DNA of 64,000 nt from Ga0077555 sp963746315. GTDB taxonomy: Bacteria; Pseudomonadota; Alphaproteobacteria; Rhizobiales; Hyphomicrobiaceae. The position numbers were made by a program, and so were the translations under genes. Positions 45,888 to 54,651 of this stretch are shown piece by piece. The notes under the pieces were generated by a model. That model was not told the DNA's origin. It saw only the letters and a list, made by a program, of their open reading frames with translations, and ran no database searches. The stretch lies in contig CAVVAR010000004.1 in the NCBI GenBank assembly GCA_963746315.1, positions 372,001-436,000 on the forward strand, given 5' to 3'. Numbering within the stretch: the first letter of the stretch is position 1; every line of letters begins with the position of its first letter.

Positions 45888-46351
45888 CCCTCACCGCATC
45901 AGGAACCGACCGGACGGAGCGACGGGGGAACACGCGGAGGCCATTTGCCGTGACCGCACGCACCCACAATTCGGCCCGCCGAGCAGTGACGCGGATCACA
46001 AGACCCCAACGTCTCTGCGGGAGTTCATCGTTACTGCGTGACCTGGGCGCCAGTACGGCCTGGACATGACGGGCACGTCGCGCCAGCCCGCATGCAGCCA
46101 CCGCGGCGCCACATTCCTGAAGGGTCCTGGTACTTCCCATTTAGGGAGAAGCAACGATCGGGCAACGACTTACCGCGTCGCAAGAATGCAACAATCCCCA
46201 CCCCATCATGGGTGAATACAGATCAAAATTTGCGCCGCCCCTGCCGCATCGTTAAGCATGTCCTGGCGGGGGATGCATCCGTCGCGGCCTTGGCCGCGCG
46301 GCGCGCATGCGGGGTTGTGCAGTGTCCCCCGCACTCACCAGCGCTCAGCCC
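45888..46351. other. Intergenic region, no gene seen
   Basis: A 464-bp region upstream of the 866-aa gene and downstream of soeC. It contains a slightly A+T-richer patch near 46190-46240 that could hold a promoter, and a hairpin at 46308-46333. No open frame here has a convincing start. Confidence 0.5.
46308..46333 (-). terminator. Possible terminator hairpin after soeC
   Basis: TGCGGGG (46308-46314) pairs with CCCCGCA (46327-46333) around a 12-base loop. It lies about 20 bp past the soeC stop in the minus direction. There is no T tract, so confidence is modest. Confidence 0.4.
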
Positions 46352-47302
46352 TCAGACGCGGTCCGCACCGTAATAGAGCGTGACCACATGGCGGGCCTCG
46401 GCAAAGAACAACCAGCGCTCGGCGAGAACACCAACTCCGACGCCGATCGTTGCAACAATGGTCGCCAAAGCGGCTGGCGTGGACGGCAAAGAGGCAGCCA
46501 GAACCAGCAACAGCGCCGGCACCCCGAACCCGGCGATCAGTGCCAACATGCGCAGCGTGCTCGCATGCTTGCGCGCGACGGCATAGCCCATCTCGCGCAT
46601 CACGAAGTTGGCCTGCGTGTGCGGCGGCTCGAGTGGCCGAACGCGGCCGATCGAGCCGAGACCGGTTGCGCTCTCGACGGTCCAGGACCGGGGCGCCGCA
46701 TCGATGCGTTGCCAATAGAGCCACTTGGCGATCGCGGCCGCGACCAACAACACAGCTGCCACTACCGCCGTCACATGCCATGGCGTACCGAGCACGGCCT
46801 GCAAGAGGGCGAGCAGCACGGCGCCGCTCGCGAGCGCCAGCAGCACGTAGACGGGTGCGACCAGCGGCTCTGACCAGGCGCAAATCGTCGGTAGCGACTG
46901 ATAGATCATGCCGGTCGCCCAGACGGTCGCCAGCGCACCCGCCGCCGACAGCAAAGCGAGACACGCCGACACAATCCACCAAGCGGTCGGCCAGAGCCAC
47001 TGGACGAGCAGCCAGAGCCCGGCCGGCACATACGTCGCGAGCGCCAGGACACCTTCCCTGGAGAGCCAGGATGTCGACCATTGCGTGACCGCGCGCCAAG
47101 CTCGCTCGGGGCGGCCGAGGTGCAGCGTGGACGACAGAAGGCCCACAGTGACAAGCCCGAGAGCCAGGACCAGCCCGACGGCAGCGAGCGGCCCGGCGGG
47201 CGCGACTGAGCCGAAAAGTACGGCCAGCGCCAGCCAGACCATCAGGCCGTAGCCGGCGCCCGAGGCGGTGGTGAAGAGGATGACGGAATAGGCGGGGTTC
47301 AT
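46352..47302 (-). CDS. soeC: DmsC-type membrane anchor subunit of sulfite dehydrogenase (SoeC-like)
   Basis: A 316-residue polytopic membrane protein of the DmsC/NrfD group, with about eight helices (for example YGLMVWLALAVLFGSV, LAAVGLVLALGLVTVGLLS, VYVLLALASGAVLLALLQAVL, IAGFGVPALLLVLAASLPS). It contains the conserved STLHLGRPERAWRA and WSTSWLSREGVL. It anchors the SoeAB dimer and passes electrons to quinone. It starts 16 bp after the SoeB stop, so it is in the same operon. It is named SoeC because of the neighbouring SoeAB and sox genes; a plain DMSO reductase anchor is the alternative. Confidence 0.85.
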   Translation of the reverse strand: MNPAYSVILFTTASGAGYGLMVWLALAVLFGSVAPAGPLAAVGLVLALGLVTVGLLSSTLHLGRPERAWRAVTQWSTSWLSREGVLALATYVPAGLWLLVQWLWPTAWWIVSACLALLSAAGALATVWATGMIYQSLPTICAWSEPLVAPVYVLLALASGAVLLALLQAVLGTPWHVTAVVAAVLLVAAAIAKWLYWQRIDAAPRSWTVESATGLGSIGRVRPLEPPHTQANFVMREMGYAVARKHASTLRMLALIAGFGVPALLLVLAASLPSTPAALATIVATIGVGVGVLAERWLFFAEARHVVTLYYGADRV

Positions 47303-47318
47303 TGGCGGATTTCCGTGC

Positions 47319-48068
47319 TCACGCCGACAGGACCTTGTCGACCCAGGCGAACAAACGCTCGGCAGGCGAGCCGTCGGGCGCGGCGATCGGCTCGGACGGC
47401 GTCATTCGAGCCGTCGGCGTCTCGACCTTCCTCGGACGCGGCGGCAGATACTTGTTGGTTGGCTTGTAGCCCATCTCGGGCAGGAGATCGTAGCCGCCGC
47501 GCGCCGCGACGAGCTTCGAGACCGCGCTTTCCTTGTCGCCGAGATCACCGAAGTGACGCGCACCAGTCGGACACGCCCGAACGCAGGCAGGCTGCCGATC
47601 CTCGGGCGCGAGGGTCTCGTTGTAGATCCGGTCGACGCAGAGCGTACACTTCTTCATGATGCCGTCGGTGTAGTCGTACTCGCGCGCACCGTATGGGCAC
47701 GCCCACGAGCAGAGCTTGCAGCCAATGCAGGTGTCGGGGTTGACGAGCACGATGCCGTCCTCGCCGCGCTTATAAGAGGCACCGGTCGGGCAGACCGTGA
47801 CGCAGGCCGGCGTCTCGCAGTGCAGGCACGACCGCGGGAAATGCACCGTGCGCCCCTTGGCGCCCTCCCCCGCCTCGTAGCTGTGGACACGGTTGAGCCA
47901 GGCGCCGTGAGGGTCGGCTCCGTAGGGTTGCTCATCGGAGAGCGGCGCCGAATAGCCGCCCGTGTTCCATTCTTTGCAGCTCGTCACGCACGCCTGACAC
48001 CCGACGCAGGTGTCGAGGTCGATGACGAGGCCGAGCTTCTTCTCGGTCGCGAGGGGGAGAGCTGTCAT
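47319..48068 (-). CDS. soeB: 4Fe-4S ferredoxin-type subunit of sulfite dehydrogenase (SoeB-like)
   Basis: A 249-residue electron-transfer subunit. Four Cys clusters are visible: CVGCQACVTSCKEWN (near 23-37), CLHCETPACVTVCPTGA (near 85), CIGCKLCSWACPYGAREYD (near 115) and CTLCVDRIYNE together with CVRACPTGARHFG (near 140-175). These provide ligands for four 4Fe-4S centres, as in DmsB. It starts MTALPLATEKKLGLVID at 48068 and lacks a Tat signal, so it is cytoplasmic. It bridges the molybdenum subunit and the membrane anchor. A repeated extragenic element sits immediately upstream, between it and soeA. Confidence 0.9.
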   Translation of the reverse strand: MTALPLATEKKLGLVIDLDTCVGCQACVTSCKEWNTGGYSAPLSDEQPYGADPHGAWLNRVHSYEAGEGAKGRTVHFPRSCLHCETPACVTVCPTGASYKRGEDGIVLVNPDTCIGCKLCSWACPYGAREYDYTDGIMKKCTLCVDRIYNETLAPEDRQPACVRACPTGARHFGDLGDKESAVSKLVAARGGYDLLPEMGYKPTNKYLPPRPRKVETPTARMTPSEPIAAPDGSPAERLFAWVDKVLSA

Positions 48069-48086
48069 GGGTGGGGCTTCTCTCGT

Positions 48087-48202
48087 CCCCTCTCCCCATT
48101 CCTGCACGGCAATGGGGGGAGGGTTAGGGTGAGGGGCGGACCTGAAATTGGAGCAATCGGCTGCCCCTCGCCGTGTTCTCCCCGCGACGTCGAGGGGAGA
48201 GG
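48087..48202. repeat. Extragenic palindromic element between soeA and soeB
   Basis: The 151-bp gap contains CCCCTCTCCCCATT followed by a GC-rich centre and AATGGGGGGAGGG with a TTAGGGTGAGGGG tail (48087-48137). A second hairpin TTCTCCCC...GGGGAGAG is at 48177-48202. This C-rich/G-rich pattern matches a very common extragenic repeat of proteobacterial genomes, as far as I recall. It may form an RNA hairpin between the two genes. Confidence 0.6.
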
Positions 48203-48219
48203 GAAGAGCCTTGGCGACA

Positions 48220-51081
48220 TCAGCCTCGCCTCCCGACACCCTTTGGTGGTGTCAAGGGCTCGAACCGCGGGCTGGTGCCAGGGGGCTCGCCCTCGGCTTT
48301 TTCGATGCGGACGCGCAGATCGTACCAGGCGGCTTGCCCGGTGATGGGATCGGCGTTGGAAAAGCGATAGCCGCCCTCCCGCTCGGGCAGCAACTCGCCG
48401 ATCAGGTGATTGAGCAGAAATCCGCGCGTCGCCTCCGGGGCCGCCTTGTCGAGCCCCCACGCGCCCGACCGCTTGCCTATGGCGTTCCAGGTCCACACCG
48501 TCTCGGGGTTGACGCCTTCCATCAGCTTGATCTGCGCCTTTACCCGGCCCTGATGGCTGATGATCCAGACCCAATCGTCGTCGGCAACCTGCAGCTCGGC
48601 CGCCTTGCCGCGCGACATGAAGAGCCGGTTCGCTGCCGTAATCTGGCGGAGCCACGCGTTCTGCGAGCCCCACGAGTGATACATGTGCATCGGCCGCTGC
48701 GTGATGGCGTGCATCGGAAATTCGTTCAGGTCGATGGCCTTCTCCTCGAACGGCTCGTACCAGAAAGGCAGCGGGTCGAAGTACGTCTTGATGCGGTCGC
48801 GGTGGGTCTCGGGAGGCGTCACGGCGCCGTGGCCCTCGGCCGCCAGCCGGAAACGCTGCAAGGGCTCGCAATAGAGTTGCATAACCAGTCGGTCGGTGCT
48901 CTCGAGGAAACCCTTGGCGTGCGCCCACTCCATGTAGCTGCGGTTGGCGAACTTCATGTAGCGCTGCTCGGGCGCCAGCTCGTGGTGGTGGAAACCGCCG
49001 TTGGCGATATAGCGCTCGAGTTGCTTGGGGTTCGGCTCGCCCTTGCCGAAGCTGTCGCCGTCCTTGCCGCGCCAGCCCGCGAGCGGACCGACGCCGGGTC
49101 CGCGCTCGTGATTGACGATGTAGTCCGGATAGCCGCCTGGGAACTTGCGGCTGCCATCGGGCTTGGTGAAGGCCTGCAAACCGACGCGCCAGCCGAGATC
49201 GATCAACACGTCCTGGAAGCCGCGCACGTCCCGGTCGGGCTCGACGACCGGATGGCGGATGGCGTCGGCTGGGCCATCGGCGTCCGAAATCGGCCGGTCG
49301 AGCAGAGAGATGCAATCCCAGCGCTCGAGGTAGGTGGTATCGGGCAGGATCAGGTCGGCGTAGGGCACCATCTCGGAGAAATAGGCGTCGGAATAGATGA
49401 TACGCGGGATCTTGTACTCGCCCGTCGCCTCGTCCTTGGCCGTCAGATGCTCGATCACGGCTGGCACGTTCATCGACGAGTTCCAGCTCATGTTGGCCAT
49501 GTACATGAACAGAGTGTCGACGGGATACGGATCGCCGTTGGCCGCATTGGTGATGACCATGTGCATCAGGCCATGCGCGGCAATCGGTGCATCCCAGGAG
49601 AAGGCCTTGTCGATCCGGCTGGGAGCCCCGTTCTCCTCGACGAGCAGATCCTCCGGCGCCGTGATGAAACCGAGCTGCGGACCGGGCAGCGGCGTACCGG
49701 GCTTGACGTCGGCCGCCTTGCCGCGCGGCTTGATCCGAGGCGGGATCGACTTCGGATACGGCGGCTTCACACGGAACGAGCCGGGCGTCTCGATGGCGCC
49801 GAGAAGCATCTGCAGGATGTGCAGCATCCGACAGGTCTGGAAGCCGTTGGCATGGGCCGAGATGCCGCGCATGGCATGGAAGGCGACGGGACGGCCGACG
49901 AGCTTGTCGTGCCGCTTGCCATGCCAGTCCGTCCAGGGCTGGTCGAGGACGACGGGGTGATCGAACGCGGCGGCAGCCAACTCGGCTGCGATCCGGCGGA
50001 TCTGCTCGGCGGGAATGCCGGTTCGGGCCGCCACGGCCTCGGGCGCGTGCTCGGGGGCCAGGAAACGTCGCACGAGAAGCTCGAACGCGGGCCGGGCCTT
50101 GCGGCCGTCCGAAAGGGTCACCTCGCCTTGTAGGACGGGAGCGAGGTCAGGCGTATCGATCCCGACGAAATCGCCCGTACGGCGGTCCTTGATCAGCACC
50201 TCGCCCTTTTCCCCGCGCGCCAGCAGGCCGTGGTCGGCGCTGCCTGGGCTTTCGATGACGAGCGCGGCGGCATTCGTGTAGCGCACGAGATAGTCGAGAT
50301 CGATTTTCTGGGCAGCCAGTAGCTCGTGGATCAACGCGCCGACGAGGAGCCCGTCGGTGCCGGGACGGATTCCCACCCATTCGTCGGCGATGGCGCCATA
50401 GCCCGTGCGCACGGGATTGACGACGACCACCTTTGCGCCGCGCGCCTTCAGCTTGCCGAGGCCGATCTTGATCGGGTTCGAGGCGTGGTCCTCGGCGACG
50501 CCGAACATGATGAAGTACTTGGCGTGCTCCCAATCGGGCTCGCCGAACTCCCAGAACGATCCGCCAAACGAATAGAGGCCGGCGGCAGCCATGTTGACCG
50601 AGCAGAACCCGCCATGCGCCGCGAAATTCGGCGTGCCGAACTGCATGGCCCACCAGCCCGTCAGCGACTGCGACTGGTCACGGCCGGTGAAGAACGCCAG
50701 CTTTTTCGGGTCGGTGGCGCGGATGCGGCTGAGCCAGCCGGTGGCGATACCCAGCGCCTCCTCCCAGCCGATCTCCTTGTACTCGCCCGAGCCGCGCGGC
50801 CCGACGCGGAGCAGCGGCGCGCGCAGCCGCGAGGGCGCATAGTGCTGCATGATGCCCGCGGCACCCTTGCCGCAGATGACGCCGCGGTTCACGGGATGGT
50901 CGCGATTGCCCTCGATGTAGCGAATCCGCCCGTCCTTCAGGTGCACCTTAATCCCGCAACGGCAGGCGCACATGTAGCACGTCGTCGTCTTGACCTCGTC
51001 GCCGACCGGCGTCGAGAGCGGTACATCGGGCTCTGCAAGCGGGGCCCGGGCCTCGCCCGCAATGGTGATCTTCTGCTGCAC
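48220..51081 (-). CDS. soeA: Molybdopterin oxidoreductase, cytoplasmic sulfite dehydrogenase catalytic subunit (SoeA-like)
   Basis: A molybdopterin (bis-MGD) enzyme of about 953 residues. The N-terminal 4Fe-4S motif is CYMCACRCGIKVHLKDG with a fourth Cys in RGVICGKGAAGI. Then come FFTGRDQSQSLTGWW, FEFGEPDWEHAKYFIMFGVA, VVVNPVRTGYGAIADEW, GLMHMVITNAANGDPYP and IIYSDAYFSEMVPYADLILPDTTY. There is no Tat signal, which supports a cytoplasmic SoeABC that oxidises sulfite to sulfate. The start is uncertain. A GTG at 51081 after GAGAG is preferred because residues upstream of it (to 51294) are Arg-rich and unlike protein. It faces soxA across a divergent region of about 216 bp. Confidence 0.88.
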   Translation of the reverse strand: MQQKITIAGEARAPLAEPDVPLSTPVGDEVKTTTCYMCACRCGIKVHLKDGRIRYIEGNRDHPVNRGVICGKGAAGIMQHYAPSRLRAPLLRVGPRGSGEYKEIGWEEALGIATGWLSRIRATDPKKLAFFTGRDQSQSLTGWWAMQFGTPNFAAHGGFCSVNMAAAGLYSFGGSFWEFGEPDWEHAKYFIMFGVAEDHASNPIKIGLGKLKARGAKVVVVNPVRTGYGAIADEWVGIRPGTDGLLVGALIHELLAAQKIDLDYLVRYTNAAALVIESPGSADHGLLARGEKGEVLIKDRRTGDFVGIDTPDLAPVLQGEVTLSDGRKARPAFELLVRRFLAPEHAPEAVAARTGIPAEQIRRIAAELAAAAFDHPVVLDQPWTDWHGKRHDKLVGRPVAFHAMRGISAHANGFQTCRMLHILQMLLGAIETPGSFRVKPPYPKSIPPRIKPRGKAADVKPGTPLPGPQLGFITAPEDLLVEENGAPSRIDKAFSWDAPIAAHGLMHMVITNAANGDPYPVDTLFMYMANMSWNSSMNVPAVIEHLTAKDEATGEYKIPRIIYSDAYFSEMVPYADLILPDTTYLERWDCISLLDRPISDADGPADAIRHPVVEPDRDVRGFQDVLIDLGWRVGLQAFTKPDGSRKFPGGYPDYIVNHERGPGVGPLAGWRGKDGDSFGKGEPNPKQLERYIANGGFHHHELAPEQRYMKFANRSYMEWAHAKGFLESTDRLVMQLYCEPLQRFRLAAEGHGAVTPPETHRDRIKTYFDPLPFWYEPFEEKAIDLNEFPMHAITQRPMHMYHSWGSQNAWLRQITAANRLFMSRGKAAELQVADDDWVWIISHQGRVKAQIKLMEGVNPETVWTWNAIGKRSGAWGLDKAAPEATRGFLLNHLIGELLPEREGGYRFSNADPITGQAAWYDLRVRIEKAEGEPPGTSPRFEPLTPPKGVGRRG

Positions 51082-51297
51082 GATCGCTCTCAGGGTTGCA
51101 TGGGTGCCCGGTCTCGGCAGGGGGTGGAGCGGGTTGACCTCAGACGACAGTTCCTCGAATAGTTTCGAGCGCGGCGCGCATTTGTCAACGTACCGTCGCT
51201 GGGGGCCTCGGCGGCGGTCCCCGACGCAAGCGGTAGCGATCCTCACCACCTGCGTCAAACGTGGCTTCCGACGACGACGAGAGCAAGGACGCAACGG

Positions 51298-52149
51298 ATG
51301 GAGCGTTACCGGCGGCTCCGCATGCGATGGGCGACGCTGTCGGGCCTGGCGCTCGTGGCTATGCTAGCGGTCGTGGGAGCATCGAGAGCCGCTGAGCCCG
51401 ACGCGATCGATAGGGGGCTCGAGAACTTCCGGGCGATGTTGAAGGCCGACGCCTGGTCGAACCCGGCGATGCTCGATGCCGACCGCGGGCAGGCTCTGTG
51501 GCAGGAGCGGCGCGGGCCGCGCAAGGCCTCGCTCGAGCGATGCGACCTCGGCAAGGGCCCCGGCGTCGTCGATGGCGCGTTTGCTGAGCTGCCACGCTAT
51601 TTTCCGGATGCAGGCCGCGTGATGGACGTCGAGACGCGCCTGGTCTGGTGCATGGAGACTCTCCAGGGCATCGATTCGGCCGACTTGCTCGCCAAGCCGC
51701 ATCCTTCCGCTAACGAGCCCGTCAAGGACCTCGGTGCCATCGCGACCTGGGTGGCCTCGCGGTCTCACGGCCGCACGTTCAACGCACGGTTCGCGCATCC
51801 CCGCGAGAAGGCCACGTTGAAGCTCGGAGAAGCGCTTTTCAGCCGCCGCATGGGACCATTCGACTTCTCGTGTGCGAGTTGCCATGCGACAGGGGGCAAG
51901 CGAATTCGTCGCCAGGGGCTCGCGCATCTCGTCAATCCCGAGGAGGCACGCCGGGTCGTCGGCGAGTGGCCTGCCTACCGCGTGTCAGCCGCTCACGTGA
52001 TGACCCTCCAGCACAGGCTTTACGACTGCTTCTGGCAGATGCGGCTGCCGCCGCTCAAGCTCGGCTCCGAGACCAGCGTGGCGCTCACCGCTTACCTCGT
52101 GAAGCAGGCCGAAGGTGGCACCATCGCGGCGCCGGGGCTCAAACGATGA
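51298..52149 (+). CDS. soxA: Sulfur-oxidation c-type cytochrome SoxA (mono-heme form)
   Basis: A 283-residue secreted cytochrome with a signal peptide ending near ASRAAEP. The C-terminal domain has the heme site FSCASCHATGGKRIRRQG (near 194-211) and, later, the LQHRLYDCFWQMRLPPL region, whose Cys is the active-site cysteine that carries the persulfide. The N-terminal domain keeps two Cys (LERCDLGKG and RLVWCMETLQG) but no CxxCH, so it should bind one heme in place of the two found in some SoxA. With SoxX it joins thiosulfate to the SoxY carrier. There are 10 bp between it and soxX. Confidence 0.93.
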   Translation: MERYRRLRMRWATLSGLALVAMLAVVGASRAAEPDAIDRGLENFRAMLKADAWSNPAMLDADRGQALWQERRGPRKASLERCDLGKGPGVVDGAFAELPRYFPDAGRVMDVETRLVWCMETLQGIDSADLLAKPHPSANEPVKDLGAIATWVASRSHGRTFNARFAHPREKATLKLGEALFSRRMGPFDFSCASCHATGGKRIRRQGLAHLVNPEEARRVVGEWPAYRVSAAHVMTLQHRLYDCFWQMRLPPLKLGSETSVALTAYLVKQAEGGTIAAPGLKR

Positions 52150-52159
52150 GAGGGGCGGC

Positions 52160-52852
52160 ATGCGCGGCATCATGATCGTCACCCTGATCGGCTTCGGCGT
52201 GGCCGCCAGTCTCGCGCTCGCCGAGCAAAGCCGCGGCATCAACGAGCCCCAGATGAGCCGCGTCCTCAGGCAGGCCTTTCCTTCGCCACCGCCCGGCTGG
52301 AGCGCGCGTCTCACGCCCGACGCGACGATGGCCGCCTGCGTTCGATGGGGAAACCAGCCCCCGAAGGACGTCGCCGACACGATCAAGCTGCGCGAGGCGG
52401 CGGCCATCCGGCTTCCACCGGACGGCAACTTCATGGGCGATTGGCGACGCGGCGAGAAGCTCGCGCAATCGGGCTATGGATTACGCTTCACCGATAGCGA
52501 CGCGAAGCGCCCCAACGGCGGGAACTGCTATGCCTGCCACGAATTGTCGCCCGACGAGGTCAGCTACGGGACGCTCGGCGTCAGCCTCAAGGGCTACGGG
52601 CGCACGCACAAGTTCGATCCGCAGCATGCGCGCGTCGTCTACGAGAAGATTTACAACAGCCAAGCCGTCATCGCGTGCTCGATGATGCCAAGATTCGGTG
52701 CCAATGGAATCCTGTCTATCGATCAGATCAAGGATCTCGTTGCCTTGCTGATGGATCCCGACAGTCCGGTCAACAAGGCGGTCTCACCAACACCGAAGGG
52801 TAGATCGCAGGGGAAGCAGGGCACCTCTGGCGGGGACGTGAAGGGCCCATAG
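52160..52852 (+). CDS. soxX: Sulfur-oxidation c-type cytochrome SoxX
   Basis: The small heme partner of SoxA, 230 residues. A signal peptide (MRGIMIVTLIGFGVAASLALA) is followed by an N-terminal extension and the cytochrome domain, with CYACHELSPDEV (CxxCH near 124-128), SYGTLGVSLKGYGR and the distal-ligand region IACSMMPRFGANGIL. It ends in a Gly/Ser/Lys-rich tail. Together with SoxA it makes the periplasmic SoxAX complex that forms the SoxY-thiosulfonate adduct. The ATG at 52160 follows AGGGGCGG. It sits between soxA and soxB on the same strand. Confidence 0.9.
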   Translation: MRGIMIVTLIGFGVAASLALAEQSRGINEPQMSRVLRQAFPSPPPGWSARLTPDATMAACVRWGNQPPKDVADTIKLREAAAIRLPPDGNFMGDWRRGEKLAQSGYGLRFTDSDAKRPNGGNCYACHELSPDEVSYGTLGVSLKGYGRTHKFDPQHARVVYEKIYNSQAVIACSMMPRFGANGILSIDQIKDLVALLMDPDSPVNKAVSPTPKGRSQGKQGTSGGDVKGP

Positions 52853-52932
52853 ATTGCGATTGCACCCGGGGTGGTGCAGGGGAAACGGCTGACCGTACTG
52901 GCAGCATCTGCCCAAGGACGAAGTCGACAACG

Positions 52933-54642
52933 ATGCTGACGCGCCGCGAGTTTGTCTCCGTCGCTGCCGCGACCATGGCCTCGAGCGGCTTTGGCGACGG
53001 TGGGGGGAAAGCCGTTGCCCAGCAGACGCTCGGGCTCGACCGATTGCTGCGCTTCGCCCCCAAGGGCCAGGTCACTCTTCTGCACATGACCGACTGCCAC
53101 GCACAATTGCGCCCGCTCTACTATCGCGAGCCCTCGGTCAATATCGGCGTTGGCGAGATGACCGGACTGCCCCCGCACATCACGGGCGCGGAGGCGGTCA
53201 AGGCGTTCGGTCTGACGCCGGGCTCGCCAGAGGCCTATGCTCTTGCATCAGAGGATTTTGAGGCGCTGGCGCGCACCTACGGGCGCGTGGGCGGCATGGA
53301 CCGGCTCGCGACACTGATTCATGCGATCCGGGCCGAGCGCGGCGCCGACCGCTGCCTCCTGCTCGATGGCGGCGACGCCCTCCAGGGGTCGTATACGGCA
53401 CTCGAATCGCAAGGCGCGGATATGATCCGCGTCCTCGACGCACTCGGTGTCGAGGCGACGACGGGCCATTGGGAGTTCACACTCGGCGCCGATCGCATAC
53501 AGCAGCTCTTCGGCAACAAGGACCGGCGCGGCCTTTCGGCAGCGGCGTTTCTCGCGGCCAACGTCCGCGACGTCGAGTTCGAGGAGTCGGTCTTCAAGGG
53601 CTGGCAGATGTTCGAGAAGGGGGGCCTTCTGATCGCTGTCATTGGACAGGCCTTTCCCTACACGGCGATCGCGCATCCCCGCCGCATGGTGCCGAAGTGG
53701 TGGTTTGGCATCCGCGAAGCAGCCCTTCGCCGGGTCGTCGCGCACGTCAGGCGGGCCGGCGCCGATCTCGTCGTGCTGCTCTCGCACAACGGCTTCGATG
53801 TCGATCGCAAGCTCGCCGGGCACGTCGACGGCATCGACGTGATCCTGTCCGGGCACACGCACGACGCCATGCCACAGCCCACGCGCATCGGACGCACGCT
53901 GATCGCGGCCTCAGGCTCGCATGGTAAGTTCCTGTCGCGCCTCGACGTCGAGATGCGCGCAGGCGAGATCGTGGACTGGAGCTATACGCTGATCCCGGTC
54001 CTCGCCGATGCGATACCACCCGATCCCGTGATGAGCCGGATTGTCGACGAGATCCGCGCGCCTCATGCCGCATTTCTGGCAACCGAGCTGGCACGCACGG
54101 AGACCACTCTGTGGCGGCGCGGAAATTTTGGCGGAACGCTCGACCACCTGATCTGTGATGCGCTCATTGCCGAACGGGATGCTGAAATCTCGCTTTCCCC
54201 GGGCTTTCGGTGGGGTGGGACGCTGCTGCCGGGGCAGGCGATCACGTGGGAGGATATCTACAATGCCACGGCCATCACCTATCCGACGGCCTACCGCACC
54301 ACCATCCGCGGCGCCTTCCTGAGAACGATCCTCGAGGATGTGGCGGATAACCTGTTCAATCCCGATCCCTACTACCAGCAGGGCGGCGACATGGTGCGCG
54401 TCGGCGGCATGAGCTTCGTCATCCGCCCCGACGCAGGCATGGGCGAGCGCATCTCCGATCTTACGCTGAGCCGCACGGGCCAGCCGATCGATCCCACCCG
54501 CAGCTATGTCGTGACGGGATGGGGATCACTGAACGAGGGCGTGGAAGGCCCGCCGGTCTGGGACGTCCTGGCGCAGCATCTCAAGACGCAGAAAACGGTG
54601 AAGGGCATCGCCCGCGGCTCGGTGACGATCAAGCGCGGCTGA
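52933..54642 (+). CDS. soxB: Thiosulfohydrolase SoxB
   Basis: A 569-residue dimanganese enzyme that removes sulfate from SoxY-bound sulfonates in the periplasm. It starts with a Tat-type leader (MLTRREFVSVAAATMASSG). It has the metal-binding LLHMTDCHAQLRPLYYREPS near 50-69, LLLDGGDALQGSYTALESQG, TGHWEFTLGADRI, VLLSHNGFDVDRKLAG and VILSGHTHDAMPQPT, then the 5'-nucleotidase C-terminal domain (LSPGFRWGGTLLPGQAITWEDIY, DPYYQQGGDMVRVGGM). SoxB is the standard marker of thiosulfate oxidation. It is the last gene of soxA-soxX-soxB; soxYZ, soxCD and soxVW are not within the window. Confidence 0.97.
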   Translation: MLTRREFVSVAAATMASSGFGDGGGKAVAQQTLGLDRLLRFAPKGQVTLLHMTDCHAQLRPLYYREPSVNIGVGEMTGLPPHITGAEAVKAFGLTPGSPEAYALASEDFEALARTYGRVGGMDRLATLIHAIRAERGADRCLLLDGGDALQGSYTALESQGADMIRVLDALGVEATTGHWEFTLGADRIQQLFGNKDRRGLSAAAFLAANVRDVEFEESVFKGWQMFEKGGLLIAVIGQAFPYTAIAHPRRMVPKWWFGIREAALRRVVAHVRRAGADLVVLLSHNGFDVDRKLAGHVDGIDVILSGHTHDAMPQPTRIGRTLIAASGSHGKFLSRLDVEMRAGEIVDWSYTLIPVLADAIPPDPVMSRIVDEIRAPHAAFLATELARTETTLWRRGNFGGTLDHLICDALIAERDAEISLSPGFRWGGTLLPGQAITWEDIYNATAITYPTAYRTTIRGAFLRTILEDVADNLFNPDPYYQQGGDMVRVGGMSFVIRPDAGMGERISDLTLSRTGQPIDPTRSYVVTGWGSLNEGVEGPPVWDVLAQHLKTQKTVKGIARGSVTIKRG

Positions 54643-54651
54643 GGTCCACTA

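Noticed and set aside
48148..50133. A 661-codon plus-strand open frame opposite soeA
   Set aside because: The molybdopterin motifs lie on the minus strand and this frame has no recognisable domain.
46352..51081. Anaerobic DMSO reductase (DmsABC) instead of SoeABC
   Set aside because: The subunit types are the same, but the absence of a Tat signal on the large subunit and the adjacent soxAXB genes favour sulfite oxidation. This remains the main alternative.
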